Position numbers and translations under genes: made by a program. A stretch of 64,000 nt of DNA. Source: Methanobacteriota archaeon. GTDB lineage: Archaea > Halobacteriota > Methanomicrobia > Methanomicrobiales > Methanoculleaceae. The stretch covers positions 106,544 to 170,543 of the forward strand of contig JAENYE010000005.1 in the NCBI GenBank assembly GCA_016841955.1, in the 5' to 3' direction. The notes under the pieces are model-generated. The model had not been told where the DNA came from. It did no database searches and worked only from the letters and a program-made list of their open reading frames with translations. Of this stretch, positions 11,400 to 18,974 are shown one piece after another (within the stretch, counting starts at the first letter, position 1; every line of letters begins with the position of its first letter).

Positions 11400-11528
11400 A
11401 AGTGGCGAACCGAGCCCGGAATGCAGGCGGTTTTGAGGGTTCCGGCTGCGGGCGGTGAACCCGCTTGAGGGCCAGTCTTTTTGTTTTTCCCGGTCCAAAT
11501 GGTATACACGAGAAAGGGATCTTTTTTC

Positions 11529-12254
11529 ATGCAGGAGGATCGGATAGTGCGGGGTGGGGGTGTCCCCCGGCGGGTCGTCGAGGTCGTGCAGGACAGGCAC
11601 GGGGACCTGATTGAGATATTCGACCCGCCGTTCTACCGGAAGGAGTTCGAGGACGCCTACCGGTTCATCATCGACAGTTACACGATAGCGCCGAAGGAGA
11701 TCGGCCTCTTCCTCCCCTGCGCCGTGCGGAAACCCTACAGCCAGAGCCCGAGCCATAAACTCTTCAGGCGGATCATTGACGGCGTCCTCGACCCGGAAGA
11801 CTACCATATCGTCATCTTCGGCACCTGCGGGACCGTCCCGGCGGAGCTCGAGTGCATGTACCCCTACCAAAACTACCACTACATGCTCGGCAAGACCACG
11901 GACGAACGGATCCGGCGGGACTTCCACCGGATCGAGGTCTATCGGCTGAAGGGGTACCTCGAGAAGACCCGGGATACCTACCGGCACCGGCTCGCCTACT
12001 GTATCGGGCCGTTCCGCAAAGCGATGGTGGAGGCCTCGGAGGAGACCGGGATCGCCGTCGACCTGCTCCCCTCCGACCCGATGATCGAGCGGCTCTACGA
12101 CATCGACTGCCCGTTCCCGGAGGGCAGCCTCTCGATGCAGGGCTACATCGATGAGTTCCGGGAGGGGCTGGTGAGGCTGGCGGGGATGGTATACACCGGG
12201 GGCACGACGGCTCTGGAAGGGCGCTCGGAGCGGCGGGGGGCGGTGAGGACGTGA
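11529..12254 (+). CDS. DUF5591 domain protein (archaeosine synthase alpha-like)
   Basis: About 241 residues. The central motif LFLPCAVRKPYSQSPSHKLF matches the PCSxxKPYSxSxSH signature of DUF5591, the domain in archaeosine synthase ArcS that converts preQ0 at position 15 of tRNA to archaeosine. Further on, CTCGTVPAELECMYPYQNYHY-like residues and YRHRLAYCIGPFRKAMVEAS fit the same domain. The TGT-derived N-terminal half and PUA domain of full ArcS are absent, so this is either a split ArcS part or a paralogue. The ATG at 11529 is preferred (GAGAAAGGG upstream); an ATG at 11499 is possible. Confidence 0.7.
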   Translation: MQEDRIVRGGGVPRRVVEVVQDRHGDLIEIFDPPFYRKEFEDAYRFIIDSYTIAPKEIGLFLPCAVRKPYSQSPSHKLFRRIIDGVLDPEDYHIVIFGTCGTVPAELECMYPYQNYHYMLGKTTDERIRRDFHRIEVYRLKGYLEKTRDTYRHRLAYCIGPFRKAMVEASEETGIAVDLLPSDPMIERLYDIDCPFPEGSLSMQGYIDEFREGLVRLAGMVYTGGTTALEGRSERRGAVRT

Positions 12255-12619
12255 TTGGTGATGGGGAACCGTACAAAGAAGAGTTGGAGACAGGGGAGGG
12301 GGCTCGCCCCCTCCCCGTCAGCCCCTCCCCCAATGGCGATACCCAACGGGAATCCGTGCCTGGGACCGTAGATGAACAGATCCGCGTTTCCTGCTTAACC
12401 CAATTTTTAATGTGAAAATGATCCAAGCTCCGTAGATTGGCCTTGCCCCGGTCGCATAAACCCATCAACCGATTTCCCTGGGTATCGCCACGCACTGCCC
12501 CCGCCCCTTGGGGCGGGGGAGGAGGCCGGAGGCCGGGCGGGGTGGGGTGCGAGTGGACAGAATGTCTAGAATTTGAGAAGACAGTTTAGCCTTCAGGCGT
12601 GGAAGAAGCCCCAAAACCC
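12255..12619. repeat. Intergenic stretch with two facing repeat elements (family member B)
   Basis: No gene recognised. About 12288-12366 holds GGGAGGGGGCTCGCCCCCTC then CCCAATGGCGATACCCAACGG and GAATCCGTGCCTGGGACC, matching the right end of the element at 4.7 kb. About 12478-12556 holds the same kind of end in the opposite direction: CTGGGTATCGCCACGCACTG followed by CCCCCGCCCCTTGGGGCGGG. Between them 12400-12420 is mildly AT-rich. Confidence 0.6.
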
Positions 12620-13912
12620 TCACTTCGGCTTATACCGCCCCCACTTCTCAAGCGCCTCACTGAGCGCGGGGGCCTTCTTCGCCTTCTCCTCGAGCGTCTC
12701 CCCCTCTTTCCAGGCGTCGATCGCCTGCATGGTGGCCTCCGCGCCCGCCCGTGTCCCCTTCGGGTGGCCGTGGATGCCCCCGCTTACGAGGAGGACGAGT
12801 TCGGTGCCGTAGATGTCGAGCACGTCCGGCACGAGCCCGGGGTGGAGCCCGCCCGACGAGACAGGGAATGCGCTCTTGATGTTGCCCCAGTCCTGGTCGA
12901 GGGCCATATGGTCCACCGCGTTCGTATGCTTCTCCCGGAGCATATCCGCAAGCACCGTGGCCTCCGCCCGCGTGCCGACCAGCTTCCCCACGGCGGTCCC
13001 GGTGTGGATCTGCGAGACGCCGATGAGCCGCATGATCTTTGCCAGGAACTGCATCGTGATCCCGTGCTTCTCGTCCCGGTCGAAGGCCGCGTGCATCGCC
13101 CGGTGGGCGTGGATTGCGAGCCCGAGGTCGGAGCAGTAGTCCCGGAGGGTCGCGACGGCGGCGGTCCCGGCAACCACGACGTCGATCATCGCGTAGTTCC
13201 AGCCATAGTCCGCAAGCATTTTTGCTCGCTTCTCCATCGTCTCCGTATCGGCCGTTATGTTGATGAGCGCAGACTTCACGTCGCCGGTCTCCTGCTCGGC
13301 CCGGTCACGCATCTTCGTCATGGCCCGGACGCGGTCTTCGAACCGGTTGAACGCAAGGGACGTCAGGTTCTCGTCGTCCTTCACGAGGTCGAACCCGCCC
13401 ATCCAGGTCTCGTAACCAACCTGGGCGTGCTCTTCTGCAGTGAAGCCCACCTTCGGCTTCGGGACCGCGCCCGTGAGCGGCCTGCCGCGGACTTTCATCA
13501 TATCCCGGATCCCCTCCATGCCGAAGTGCGGCCCCTTAAAATGCCGGAGGTATTCGGCCGGGAGCGAGGCGTCGATCAGCCGGAGGTGCTCAAGCGCCTT
13601 CATACCGAAGACGTTCCCGGCGATGCCGCTCAAGAGCTGGGGTGCGTTCCCCTCCTCCCAGAGGGCGAGAGGATAGGCGATCTTCACGTAGTTCCCCTCG
13701 ATCCAGAACGCCTTCGCCTGGAGGTCCCGCATCCGGGGCGGCATGGTAAAGAGTGTGGTCCAGGTCCCGGTCGAGCTCTCGGATGCGACTCTTCCTACCG
13801 CCTCCTCCCTGCTGATCCCCTCCGCCGGCTCGAAGTAGTAGAGGGCTACGAGTTCGTCAGGGCCAGGGGTGTGGTTTAAGTCAACAAACTCTTCGTACCA
13901 GTCGATCGCCAT
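12620..13912 (-). CDS. rbcL: Form III ribulose-1,5-bisphosphate carboxylase/oxygenase
   Basis: 430 residues, large-subunit type without a small-subunit gene nearby. Catalytic landmarks: SSTGTW near residue 48, the lysine pair KPK at 152-154, and FDLVKDDEN with K178 as the carbamylated metal-binding lysine; HRAMHAAF and SSGGLHPG bind the phosphates. Archaeal form III enzymes fix CO2 onto ribulose-1,5-bisphosphate made from AMP salvage or, in Methanospirillum, in the reductive hexulose-phosphate pathway with phosphoribulokinase. No such partner gene is in the window. The ATG at 13912 (MAIDWYEEFVDL) is preferred over an upstream GTG/ATG because the added residues are not family-like. Confidence 0.93.
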   Translation of the reverse strand: MAIDWYEEFVDLNHTPGPDELVALYYFEPAEGISREEAVGRVASESSTGTWTTLFTMPPRMRDLQAKAFWIEGNYVKIAYPLALWEEGNAPQLLSGIAGNVFGMKALEHLRLIDASLPAEYLRHFKGPHFGMEGIRDMMKVRGRPLTGAVPKPKVGFTAEEHAQVGYETWMGGFDLVKDDENLTSLAFNRFEDRVRAMTKMRDRAEQETGDVKSALINITADTETMEKRAKMLADYGWNYAMIDVVVAGTAAVATLRDYCSDLGLAIHAHRAMHAAFDRDEKHGITMQFLAKIMRLIGVSQIHTGTAVGKLVGTRAEATVLADMLREKHTNAVDHMALDQDWGNIKSAFPVSSGGLHPGLVPDVLDIYGTELVLLVSGGIHGHPKGTRAGAEATMQAIDAWKEGETLEEKAKKAPALSEALEKWGRYKPK

Positions 13913-14051
13913 AGAATCACCTTTTGAAGGAAGGGGCGCCCGGGTAGAAAAACCTTCCATTCGGAGCAGGGCCTAGAGGCCCGTAATCACTTTCCCCCTG
14001 CAGGCACCGGGTTTATCAGCCGGTGGGTCCAGGAGATCGAAAAGGTGCATC

Positions 14052-14201
14052 ATGGAAAGACCTGTTGAGAACACCCGATCACTCTTCGACTACGACGCCG
14101 GGGAGCCGCCCGGTGTCGAGATAACCGGCCGGGGAGGTGCGACGACGGCCGGAATGGGATCCAAAATATTACAAATAGTGCAATTAAGTAATAATTGGTA
14201 A
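14052..14201 (+). pseudogene. 49-codon open frame, probably the 5-prime end of a truncated gene
   Basis: An ATG at 14052 with a good ribosome binding site (AAAGGTG about 5 bases before) opens MERPVENTRSLFDYDAGEPP, with normal G/C-rich codons for about 35 residues. It then runs into the AT-rich block at 14160 and stops at TAA 14199-14201. The beginning resembles the first residues of alpha/beta-hydrolase or similar enzymes (LFDYDxxxPxxVE), but there is too little to name it. I read it as a gene cut off by an insertion or deletion. Confidence 0.4.
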
Positions 14202-14222
14202 AATTATTATATATTTAATTCA
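14160..14222. other. Strongly AT-rich block
   Basis: Roughly 60 bases of mostly A and T (AATATTACAAATAGTG, TAATAATTGG, ATTATTATATATTTAATT) interrupt DNA that is otherwise above 60 percent G/C. It begins inside the truncated frame at 14052-14201. The rest of 14222-14410 shows no gene. It may mark a past insertion or deletion junction. Confidence 0.55.
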
Positions 14223-14410
14223 TACTAGTGTGTGGCCAGGCATTGCTCGTGATGGAACCCTGCCTGTGCCTCGCCTCTATCCGTCATACCTTTCCGATGC
14301 GTTACTGCACGCCCTCTACACCATACAACCCTTTTTGTGGGTCACCACCACCTGGCCCGCACGCCCCCGACCGGCGGCGTTACCATCGTTCCTCCGCGGG
14401 GAAGAACGTC

Positions 14411-14719
14411 TCACTCGGAGATCCCATCGAGAACCTTCTCGATCCGGTCTATCGATTGCCGCAGCATCTGCAGTTCTGCGCCGGCGCCTTTCTGTTCGGC
14501 AACATTTGCCACCTGTCCCTCGATCCATTCTTTGAGCCTTACGGCGATGATGAGGAGCAGCGTAAGGACGGCAAGCACCTCGACGAACGAGACTGACCCG
14601 CCGATCATGGCACGCCAGAACTCCGAACCGGCTGCGGCGCCGGCCAGGCTGATCACGAGCAGTGCGATGACGGCGCCCCACAGCACCTTCAGGTAGAGTT
14701 TCCACCTATCCTGTTTCAT
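14411..14719 (-). CDS. Small two-helix membrane protein with C-terminal coiled coil
   Basis: 102 residues starting MKQDRWKLYLKVLWGAVIAL. Two hydrophobic helices are visible, about residues 11-31 (VLWGAVIALLVISLAGAAAG) and 40-62 (VSFVEVLAVLTLLLIIAVRL), followed by a charged helical tail with heptad character (LQMLRQSIDRIEKVLDGIS). A strong ribosome binding site, GGAGGT, lies about 7 bases before the ATG. No family recognised. The helix-helix-coil layout suggests a membrane-anchored scaffold or subunit, but no function can be assigned. Confidence 0.7.
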   Translation of the reverse strand: MKQDRWKLYLKVLWGAVIALLVISLAGAAAGSEFWRAMIGGSVSFVEVLAVLTLLLIIAVRLKEWIEGQVANVAEQKGAGAELQMLRQSIDRIEKVLDGISE

Positions 14720-15030
14720 CCTTCGACCTCCGCAATGACATAATCAAATCCAGGTCCACCGCCAGCTCGAACGGCACCGCCCGGTAGTACCTCCAGAGGT
14801 ACGGCGGCTCTTCCGACGTCCTGCTGGTTCCCTCCGCGAGACCTATGGGAAAGGAGATCGACCGGGAGAAGTATGCCCTGATTGTGCTGCGCGACGACTT
14901 CGCGGACCTTCCCTTCGCCGCCGGAGATTCGCCAGCGCATCGAGCGTAGGCAGCGGATGCGTGGAACGGATAGCAGTCGGGGAGAACACCCCGGGGGGAT
15001 GTGCCGTACCCCGGGGATCATCTCGGTGGA
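14720..15030. other. Decayed region with overlapping coding-like frames on both strands
   Basis: No intact gene. On the plus strand a frame from about 14725 reads FDLRNDIIKSRSTASS, meets a TAG at about 14789, then continues without shift as YLQRYGGSSDVLLVPSARPM and DREKYALIVLRDDFADLPF to about 14950. On the minus strand a different frame reads SEEPPYLWRYYRAVPFELAV into the start of the membrane-protein gene at 14719. Both have coding-like base composition, so one is probably a dead gene and the other its mirror image. I cannot decide which. Confidence 0.3.
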
Positions 15031-15091
15031 TCAGGATAGGTGGGTTGTAGGAGAGCCACTCAAGCGTCGGGAGGGCGCCGGCCCCCCCGCG

Positions 15092-15360
15092 TTACGCGTT
15101 CTCCCCGCCGGCATCGCCGGGCCGGGCAGACTTCGCAGGACCCGTCCGGGAGTGCATCCGGTCGCGGATCCGGCCTTTTGCGGCGATAACATCTGCGTGG
15201 GCACCGCCGTTCTGGTGCTGGTGCTGCCCGCACCCGGTCTATTCGGGGCAATTGGCTGAGTACATGCCTGTGTGGTCCGGCCGGAGGGCGCTCCCGTGTC
15301 CGCCGCAGATGCCGTACATGCGACGGCCATGAGGAGGAGAGCCGCTCCTGGCCTGATCAT
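15092..15360 (-). pseudogene. Small exported protein with a frameshift
   Basis: From the ATG at 15360 the frame gives a clean signal peptide, MIRPGAALLLMAVACTASA, then DTGAPSG and QPIAPNRPG. After that the same frame becomes low-quality sequence, while the next frame reads CGQHQHQNGGAHADVIAAKG and RIRDRMHSRTGP to a TAA at 15092-15094. One extra G in the CCGGGTG run would join them into an 88-residue secreted protein. Either the gene is broken or a base is missing in the assembly. If the frame is not shifted the product would end at 15031. Function unknown. Confidence 0.4.
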
Positions 15361-15473
15361 CGCGTTGCCCCTACGGTGGGAATGCTTCCGCACCGGCAGA
15401 CAAGATTCGGCCCGGCCGGTGATATATTGCTATGGCGGCCGCGGTGGAAGCATTGAACCGGCCGGTTCAACGC

Positions 15474-16130
15474 TCACGGCGTGCCCGCAACGAGATCCCT
15501 GATGCGCTCGAGCGCGAGCATCGCGTCCTCGCGTTTCCGGTCGACGGCATGCTCCCCGGCAAACGCCAGAAAGCGGGCGAGGTCGTCCGGGTCCGCCTTC
15601 CTTTCCGCCGCCTCGACGACCGCGTCGTAGGTCCGTTCGGGAAAATAGAGTGCCCGGGCGGCGTCGAGAAGCGCCCGGGCCGCCTCAGCGCCGATCACCC
15701 CGCACGCGAGCGCCCGCTGGATGGTCGCCCGGATGTTCACGAGCGGTTCCGAGAGCGGCACGAACGTCTCCGGGTCGAAGAGGAGCGCAACCTCGTCGTC
15801 GGCGACGAGCCTTCCTTCCCGGTAGGCCCGGTAGATCTCCCCGACGCCCTCCATCCCGAGGCTGTCGAGCTCCGCGGCCCGGAGCGCTCCCATGCTGGAG
15901 GCGCCGACGACCCGCACCCCGGCCCGGAGCGCCGCGAGGATCTCACGGTGGGCGACGGCGCAGTCCTGGAAGAAGACGCCGTCGATAAGCCCGATGATCC
16001 GGGCCCCGTCTTCGGCGGCCCGGACTATGTCGCCCCGCTTTGCCGGAGGGCGGTAATCTGCGTCGAGGATCTCCCGGGCTGTCACCCGGTCACAGCTAGG
16101 ACCGAGGAAGACGACGACTCCGTGCGTCAC
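15474..16130 (-). CDS. tfuA: TfuA-related protein, McrA-glycine thioamidation partner
   Basis: 218 residues with the TfuA core: VVFLGPSC at the start, YRPPAKRGDI, GLIDGVFFQ and VGASSMGALRAAEL. In Methanosarcina the ycaO-tfuA pair is needed for the thioglycine in methyl-coenzyme M reductase; TfuA is thought to help deliver sulfur to YcaO. The start is a GTG at 16130 with an excellent ribosome binding site (GGAGGAGGTG). It overlaps the 3-prime end of ycaO by 35 bases and is the last gene of the hesA-moaD-moaE-ycaO-tfuA run. Confidence 0.9.
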   Translation of the reverse strand: MTHGVVVFLGPSCDRVTAREILDADYRPPAKRGDIVRAAEDGARIIGLIDGVFFQDCAVAHREILAALRAGVRVVGASSMGALRAAELDSLGMEGVGEIYRAYREGRLVADDEVALLFDPETFVPLSEPLVNIRATIQRALACGVIGAEAARALLDAARALYFPERTYDAVVEAAERKADPDDLARFLAFAGEHAVDRKREDAMLALERIRDLVAGTP

Positions 16131-17304
16131 GGCACCTCCTCCCGAGCCGGTCCTGGTCCATCGCGTACATCTCCAGCCCCGGAACGATCACCCGGACGAC
16201 CGGGATGCCGATCTCCGGCCGGGTGAGGTCGACCACGACCACCCGCGAGAGCCCTGCTCTCACGAGCCGGTCGGTGACGTGGTTGATGTCGGTGAGGAAA
16301 TCGTCGCTGTCAAACGACGGCATGGCCGCAAACCGGACCGTTTCGGACTCCGCGAACCAGTGCCGGTTCAGCCGTTTTGTCCTGTCGTAGCCGATCCGCT
16401 TCCTGACGTCCGCCGTATCGGTATCCTCCCGGGCCCCGTGGATCTGGGTCAGCCTGCTCTGCGCGACCTCCGTGAGCGCCCGGAGGACCGCGATCCCGGC
16501 GCTCGTGTGCGATCCCATGCCGATCGTCAAGAGCGTAGGGTCCTTGAGCACCACATCGTCGGCCACCGCGGCCACCGTGGGGATCCCGATATCGCTCGTG
16601 ATGTCCCTGAGGGTGACCTCGACGCCGGCGGCCGCGAACTTGGCAAGCAGGTCGGCGGCAAGCCCGTCGGCGATCCCCTCGATCCGCGGACCGGTGTTCC
16701 GGGTCATCTCGACGAGCGACCAGGCATCGCGCTCGACGACCTCCATCAGGGCGTGGAAGGTCGCCTCCTCGAGGGTATTGCCGGAGGCAAGCCCATTGGT
16801 GTTGGTCCGAAAAAGGTGGCCGCAGGTCACCGGAAGGGGGTGAAAGACCGCGTGGGCCGGGACGAGCACCTCCTCCTCCTGCACGATGTCGTACCCCCCG
16901 ACCCAGGGGATCGCTATATCGGCCGGAACCAGGGGAGGGAGGATCAGGTCCGCCGGGTCGAGCGCGGTTTTTTGTGCCGAGACCTCGCTATATCTCCCGA
17001 TTATCGGCTCCCGGTCGTCCATCTCCCCCGAGTAGCGCTCGATCCCTTCCATCATCGCCGAGACCTCCGCCTCGACGGGTGTGGCTCCTTTCCCGTTGTA
17101 GACCGATATCGCTCCTGCTTCGGCGGTCGGCCGGATGCTCGAGAAGACCGGGATCCCGATCCGGTCGAGGTTCGTGATGTCGGCGACCCGGGTGATCCCC
17201 GCTGCCGGGAGTCGCGCCCGCGCCATACGAAGCGTCTCCTCGGGGGGGACCGTGCGCTGGGTCTCCATTGAGTAGGCCTTCCGGCACGACTGCAGCCGGA
17301 TCAT
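16096..17304 (-). CDS. ycaO: YcaO-domain ATP-dependent thioamide-forming enzyme
   Basis: 402 residues, YcaO fold. The start MIRLQSCRKAYSMETQRT and GIPVFSSIRPTAEAGAISVY match methanogen YcaO proteins; ATP-binding acidic residues are in EAEVSAMMEGIERYSGE and FHALMEVVERDAWS; the C-terminal half has EVAQSRLTQIHGARED. YcaO enzymes activate a backbone amide with ATP; with TfuA in methanogens the product is thioglycine on McrA. The last 11 residues (RDARSRRLPRS) are read through the tfuA start and probably carry no constraint. The ATG at 17302-17304 overlaps the moaE TGA by 4 bases. Confidence 0.93.
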   Translation of the reverse strand: MIRLQSCRKAYSMETQRTVPPEETLRMARARLPAAGITRVADITNLDRIGIPVFSSIRPTAEAGAISVYNGKGATPVEAEVSAMMEGIERYSGEMDDREPIIGRYSEVSAQKTALDPADLILPPLVPADIAIPWVGGYDIVQEEEVLVPAHAVFHPLPVTCGHLFRTNTNGLASGNTLEEATFHALMEVVERDAWSLVEMTRNTGPRIEGIADGLAADLLAKFAAAGVEVTLRDITSDIGIPTVAAVADDVVLKDPTLLTIGMGSHTSAGIAVLRALTEVAQSRLTQIHGAREDTDTADVRKRIGYDRTKRLNRHWFAESETVRFAAMPSFDSDDFLTDINHVTDRLVRAGLSRVVVVDLTRPEIGIPVVRVIVPGLEMYAMDQDRLGRRCRDARSRRLPRS

Positions 17305-17714
17305 GCGTCGCCCCCAAAAGACTCTCCCGGAACCCAGCGTTCGCCGTCCTTCCCGATCTCCTTCTTCCAGATCGGCACGCTCTGCTTTATCCGCTCGAGG
17401 ATGTGCTCGCAGGCGTCGAAAGCCTCCTTCCGGTGGCCGGCGCCGACGACGATGAGGAGGATATTCTCACCGACCCGGAGCCGTCCGATCCGGTGGATGA
17501 CCTCGACGGCCGTTACGGGGTATTTTGCAAACGCCTCGTCCCGAATCGTCCCCAGTTCCTTCACCGCGACTTCTTCGTAGGCCTCAAGTTCCATCACCTC
17601 GATCCCGTCGTCCCTGACGACGCCGAGGAAGGTGACCAGGGCACCCATATCAGGCCTCCTCACCCGGTCAATCACGGCATTCACGTCAAAATCGTCTCTC
17701 GTTACGCTGATCAT
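17301..17714 (-). CDS. moaE: Molybdopterin synthase catalytic subunit MoaE
   Basis: 137 residues with the MoaE signatures GALVTFLGVVRDD, VEVIHRIGRLRVGE, GAGHRKEAFDACEHILERIK and SVPIWKKEIGKDG, where the lysines bind precursor Z. MoaE with a thiocarboxylated MoaD makes molybdopterin, needed here for the formate dehydrogenase at the right edge and for formylmethanofuran dehydrogenase elsewhere. It lies between moaD (15 bases upstream) and ycaO (4-base overlap). Confidence 0.95.
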   Translation of the reverse strand: MISVTRDDFDVNAVIDRVRRPDMGALVTFLGVVRDDGIEVMELEAYEEVAVKELGTIRDEAFAKYPVTAVEVIHRIGRLRVGENILLIVVGAGHRKEAFDACEHILERIKQSVPIWKKEIGKDGERWVPGESFGGDA

Positions 17715-17729
17715 TTCCGGTCTCCTCCG

Positions 17730-18008
17730 TCACCCGCCCGCCACCGGCGGGAAGAGTGCGACCTCGTCACCGTCGGCGAGGGTGAGCGTCCCGGCCTCCG
17801 CACGCCGCACGCGCCTGCCGTTGTGCATCAGGATCACGTATCCCCGGATCTCTCCGCTCTCTTCAAAGAGCGCCTCCCCCGCCTGCTCCGAGGTCTCCCC
17901 GACCGCCGCAAGCAGCCGGCTCATCGTCGCTCCCTCAGGAACCTCCAGCGTGAGGTCACCCCCGATTGCCTCCCGCAACCGGGCAAAAGCCCTGACCCTA
18001 ACCTGCAT
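17730..18008 (-). CDS. moaD: MoaD/ThiS-type sulfur carrier protein
   Basis: About 92 residues with the beta-grasp pattern VRVRAFARLREAIGGDLTLE, LADGDEVALFPPVAGG and a C-terminal Gly-Gly, the site of adenylation and thiocarboxylation. Partner of MoaE and substrate of the HesA-like E1 enzyme encoded just before it. The ATG at 18008 gives the canonical start MQVRVRAFARL; an ATG at 18020 would add MRGE and sits directly after a GAGGAG. An unresolved point is whether this single carrier serves only molybdopterin or also the YcaO/TfuA reaction. Confidence 0.9.
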   Translation of the reverse strand: MQVRVRAFARLREAIGGDLTLEVPEGATMSRLLAAVGETSEQAGEALFEESGEIRGYVILMHNGRRVRRAEAGTLTLADGDEVALFPPVAGG

Positions 18009-18024
18009 TTCTCCTCTCATCTCC

Positions 18025-18759
18025 TCAACACCGGCCGCTTCCGCACGCTTTGCAATCTTCCTGCCGCTCGACCGGCAGGGTCGTCATGGTGGCGGCCCGT
18101 CCGTCCCAGACGAGGAGCCGGTTCGTCAGAAGGTCGCCGGTGCCGGTGATGTACTTGATCGCCTCGTTTGCCTGGACAAGCCCGATGATCCCGGGCGTGG
18201 TGCCGACCACGGGGATGACATCCTCCCGGGGAGGGGCTACCGGGAATATGCATTCCAGGCAAGCCGTCCGGCCGGGGATGATCATCGTCGCCTGCCCGTC
18301 GAATCCCCTGACCGCCCCGTGGATGAGCGGCACGCGAGCGCCGAGCGCCACCCGGTTGAGGATGTAGCGCACCCCGAAATTATCGGTGGCGTCGACGAGG
18401 AGGTCGGCTCCGCCTGCGAGCAGAGCGGCGTTCTCCTCGTCGAGGGTTGCACGGGTCGCGACGACCGTGATCTCCGGGTTCTGCGCCCGTAGTTTTCCGG
18501 CCGCCGACTCGACCTTTGCCCGCCCGATGTCGCGGTCGGTGTGGAGCACCTGCCGGTTCAGGTTGGTCCGGTCCACGACGTCGCCGTCGACCAGCCGGAC
18601 CTCCCCGATACCGGCGGCAGCGAGGTAGAGGGCAACCGGACAGCCGAGTCCGCCGGCACCGACGATGACGACCCGGGCGTTCGCGAGCCGTTCCTGCGCC
18701 TCTTCCCCGAAGAGCGCGATCTGCCGCCGGTAGCGTTCCAGTTCCCAGTCCGTGAGCAT
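18025..18759 (-). CDS. HesA/MoeB/ThiF-family E1-like activating enzyme
   Basis: 244 residues. The nucleotide-binding motif VVIVGAGGLGCPVALYL, the arginine/asparagine motif TNLNRQVLHTDRDIG, DATDNFGVRYILN and two CxxC zinc pairs (ACLEC and CKACGSGRC) define the MoeB/ThiF type. It adenylates the C-terminal glycine of a MoaD/ThiS carrier before sulfur transfer. First gene of the five-gene operon; moaD begins 4-16 bases after its stop. A TATA-like box precedes it. Whether it is MoeB in the strict sense or a ThiF-like enzyme cannot be settled from sequence alone. Confidence 0.9.
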   Translation of the reverse strand: MLTDWELERYRRQIALFGEEAQERLANARVVIVGAGGLGCPVALYLAAAGIGEVRLVDGDVVDRTNLNRQVLHTDRDIGRAKVESAAGKLRAQNPEITVVATRATLDEENAALLAGGADLLVDATDNFGVRYILNRVALGARVPLIHGAVRGFDGQATMIIPGRTACLECIFPVAPPREDVIPVVGTTPGIIGLVQANEAIKYITGTGDLLTNRLLVWDGRAATMTTLPVERQEDCKACGSGRC

Positions 18760-18790
18760 CTCTCCATCAGTCCCCCGCGCAGGTGAACAC

Positions 18791-18800
18791 GCATTTATGT
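18791..18800 (-). promoter_or_regulatory. TATA box of the hesA-moaD-moaE-ycaO-tfuA operon
   Basis: On the minus strand ACATAAATGC lies about 32-41 bases before the hesA ATG at 18759, a normal archaeal spacing. No other promoter-like site was seen inside the operon, where genes overlap or nearly touch. Confidence 0.45.
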
Positions 18801-18902
18801 GGTGTCCCGGCCGATTTTAACGTTGTGATTCCATAGAGTTGCCGCTATCGGCAGTCGGGTCGGGGGGGTCCGGCACTCGTCCGGGACCGGCTCAATTCAG
18901 CG

Positions 18903-18918
18903 AAATATATATATATTT
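18903..18918 (+). promoter_or_regulatory. TATA box of the FemAB-like gene
   Basis: AAATATATATATATTT is a very AT-rich 16-base run in G/C-rich DNA. Transcription from it would begin near 18937, which leaves a leader with GGGGAG at 18962-18966 in front of the proposed start at 18975. Confidence 0.5.
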
Positions 18919-18974
18919 CAGGCCATGGATACTCCACCGGGACCGGCACTGACGCCTGAACGGGGAGTGAGAGC

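Noticed and set aside
14228..14705. Several plus- and minus-frame readings of 60-130 codons near 14.3-14.7 kb
   Set aside because: All overlap the 102-residue membrane protein, which alone has a strong ribosome binding site and clear helices.
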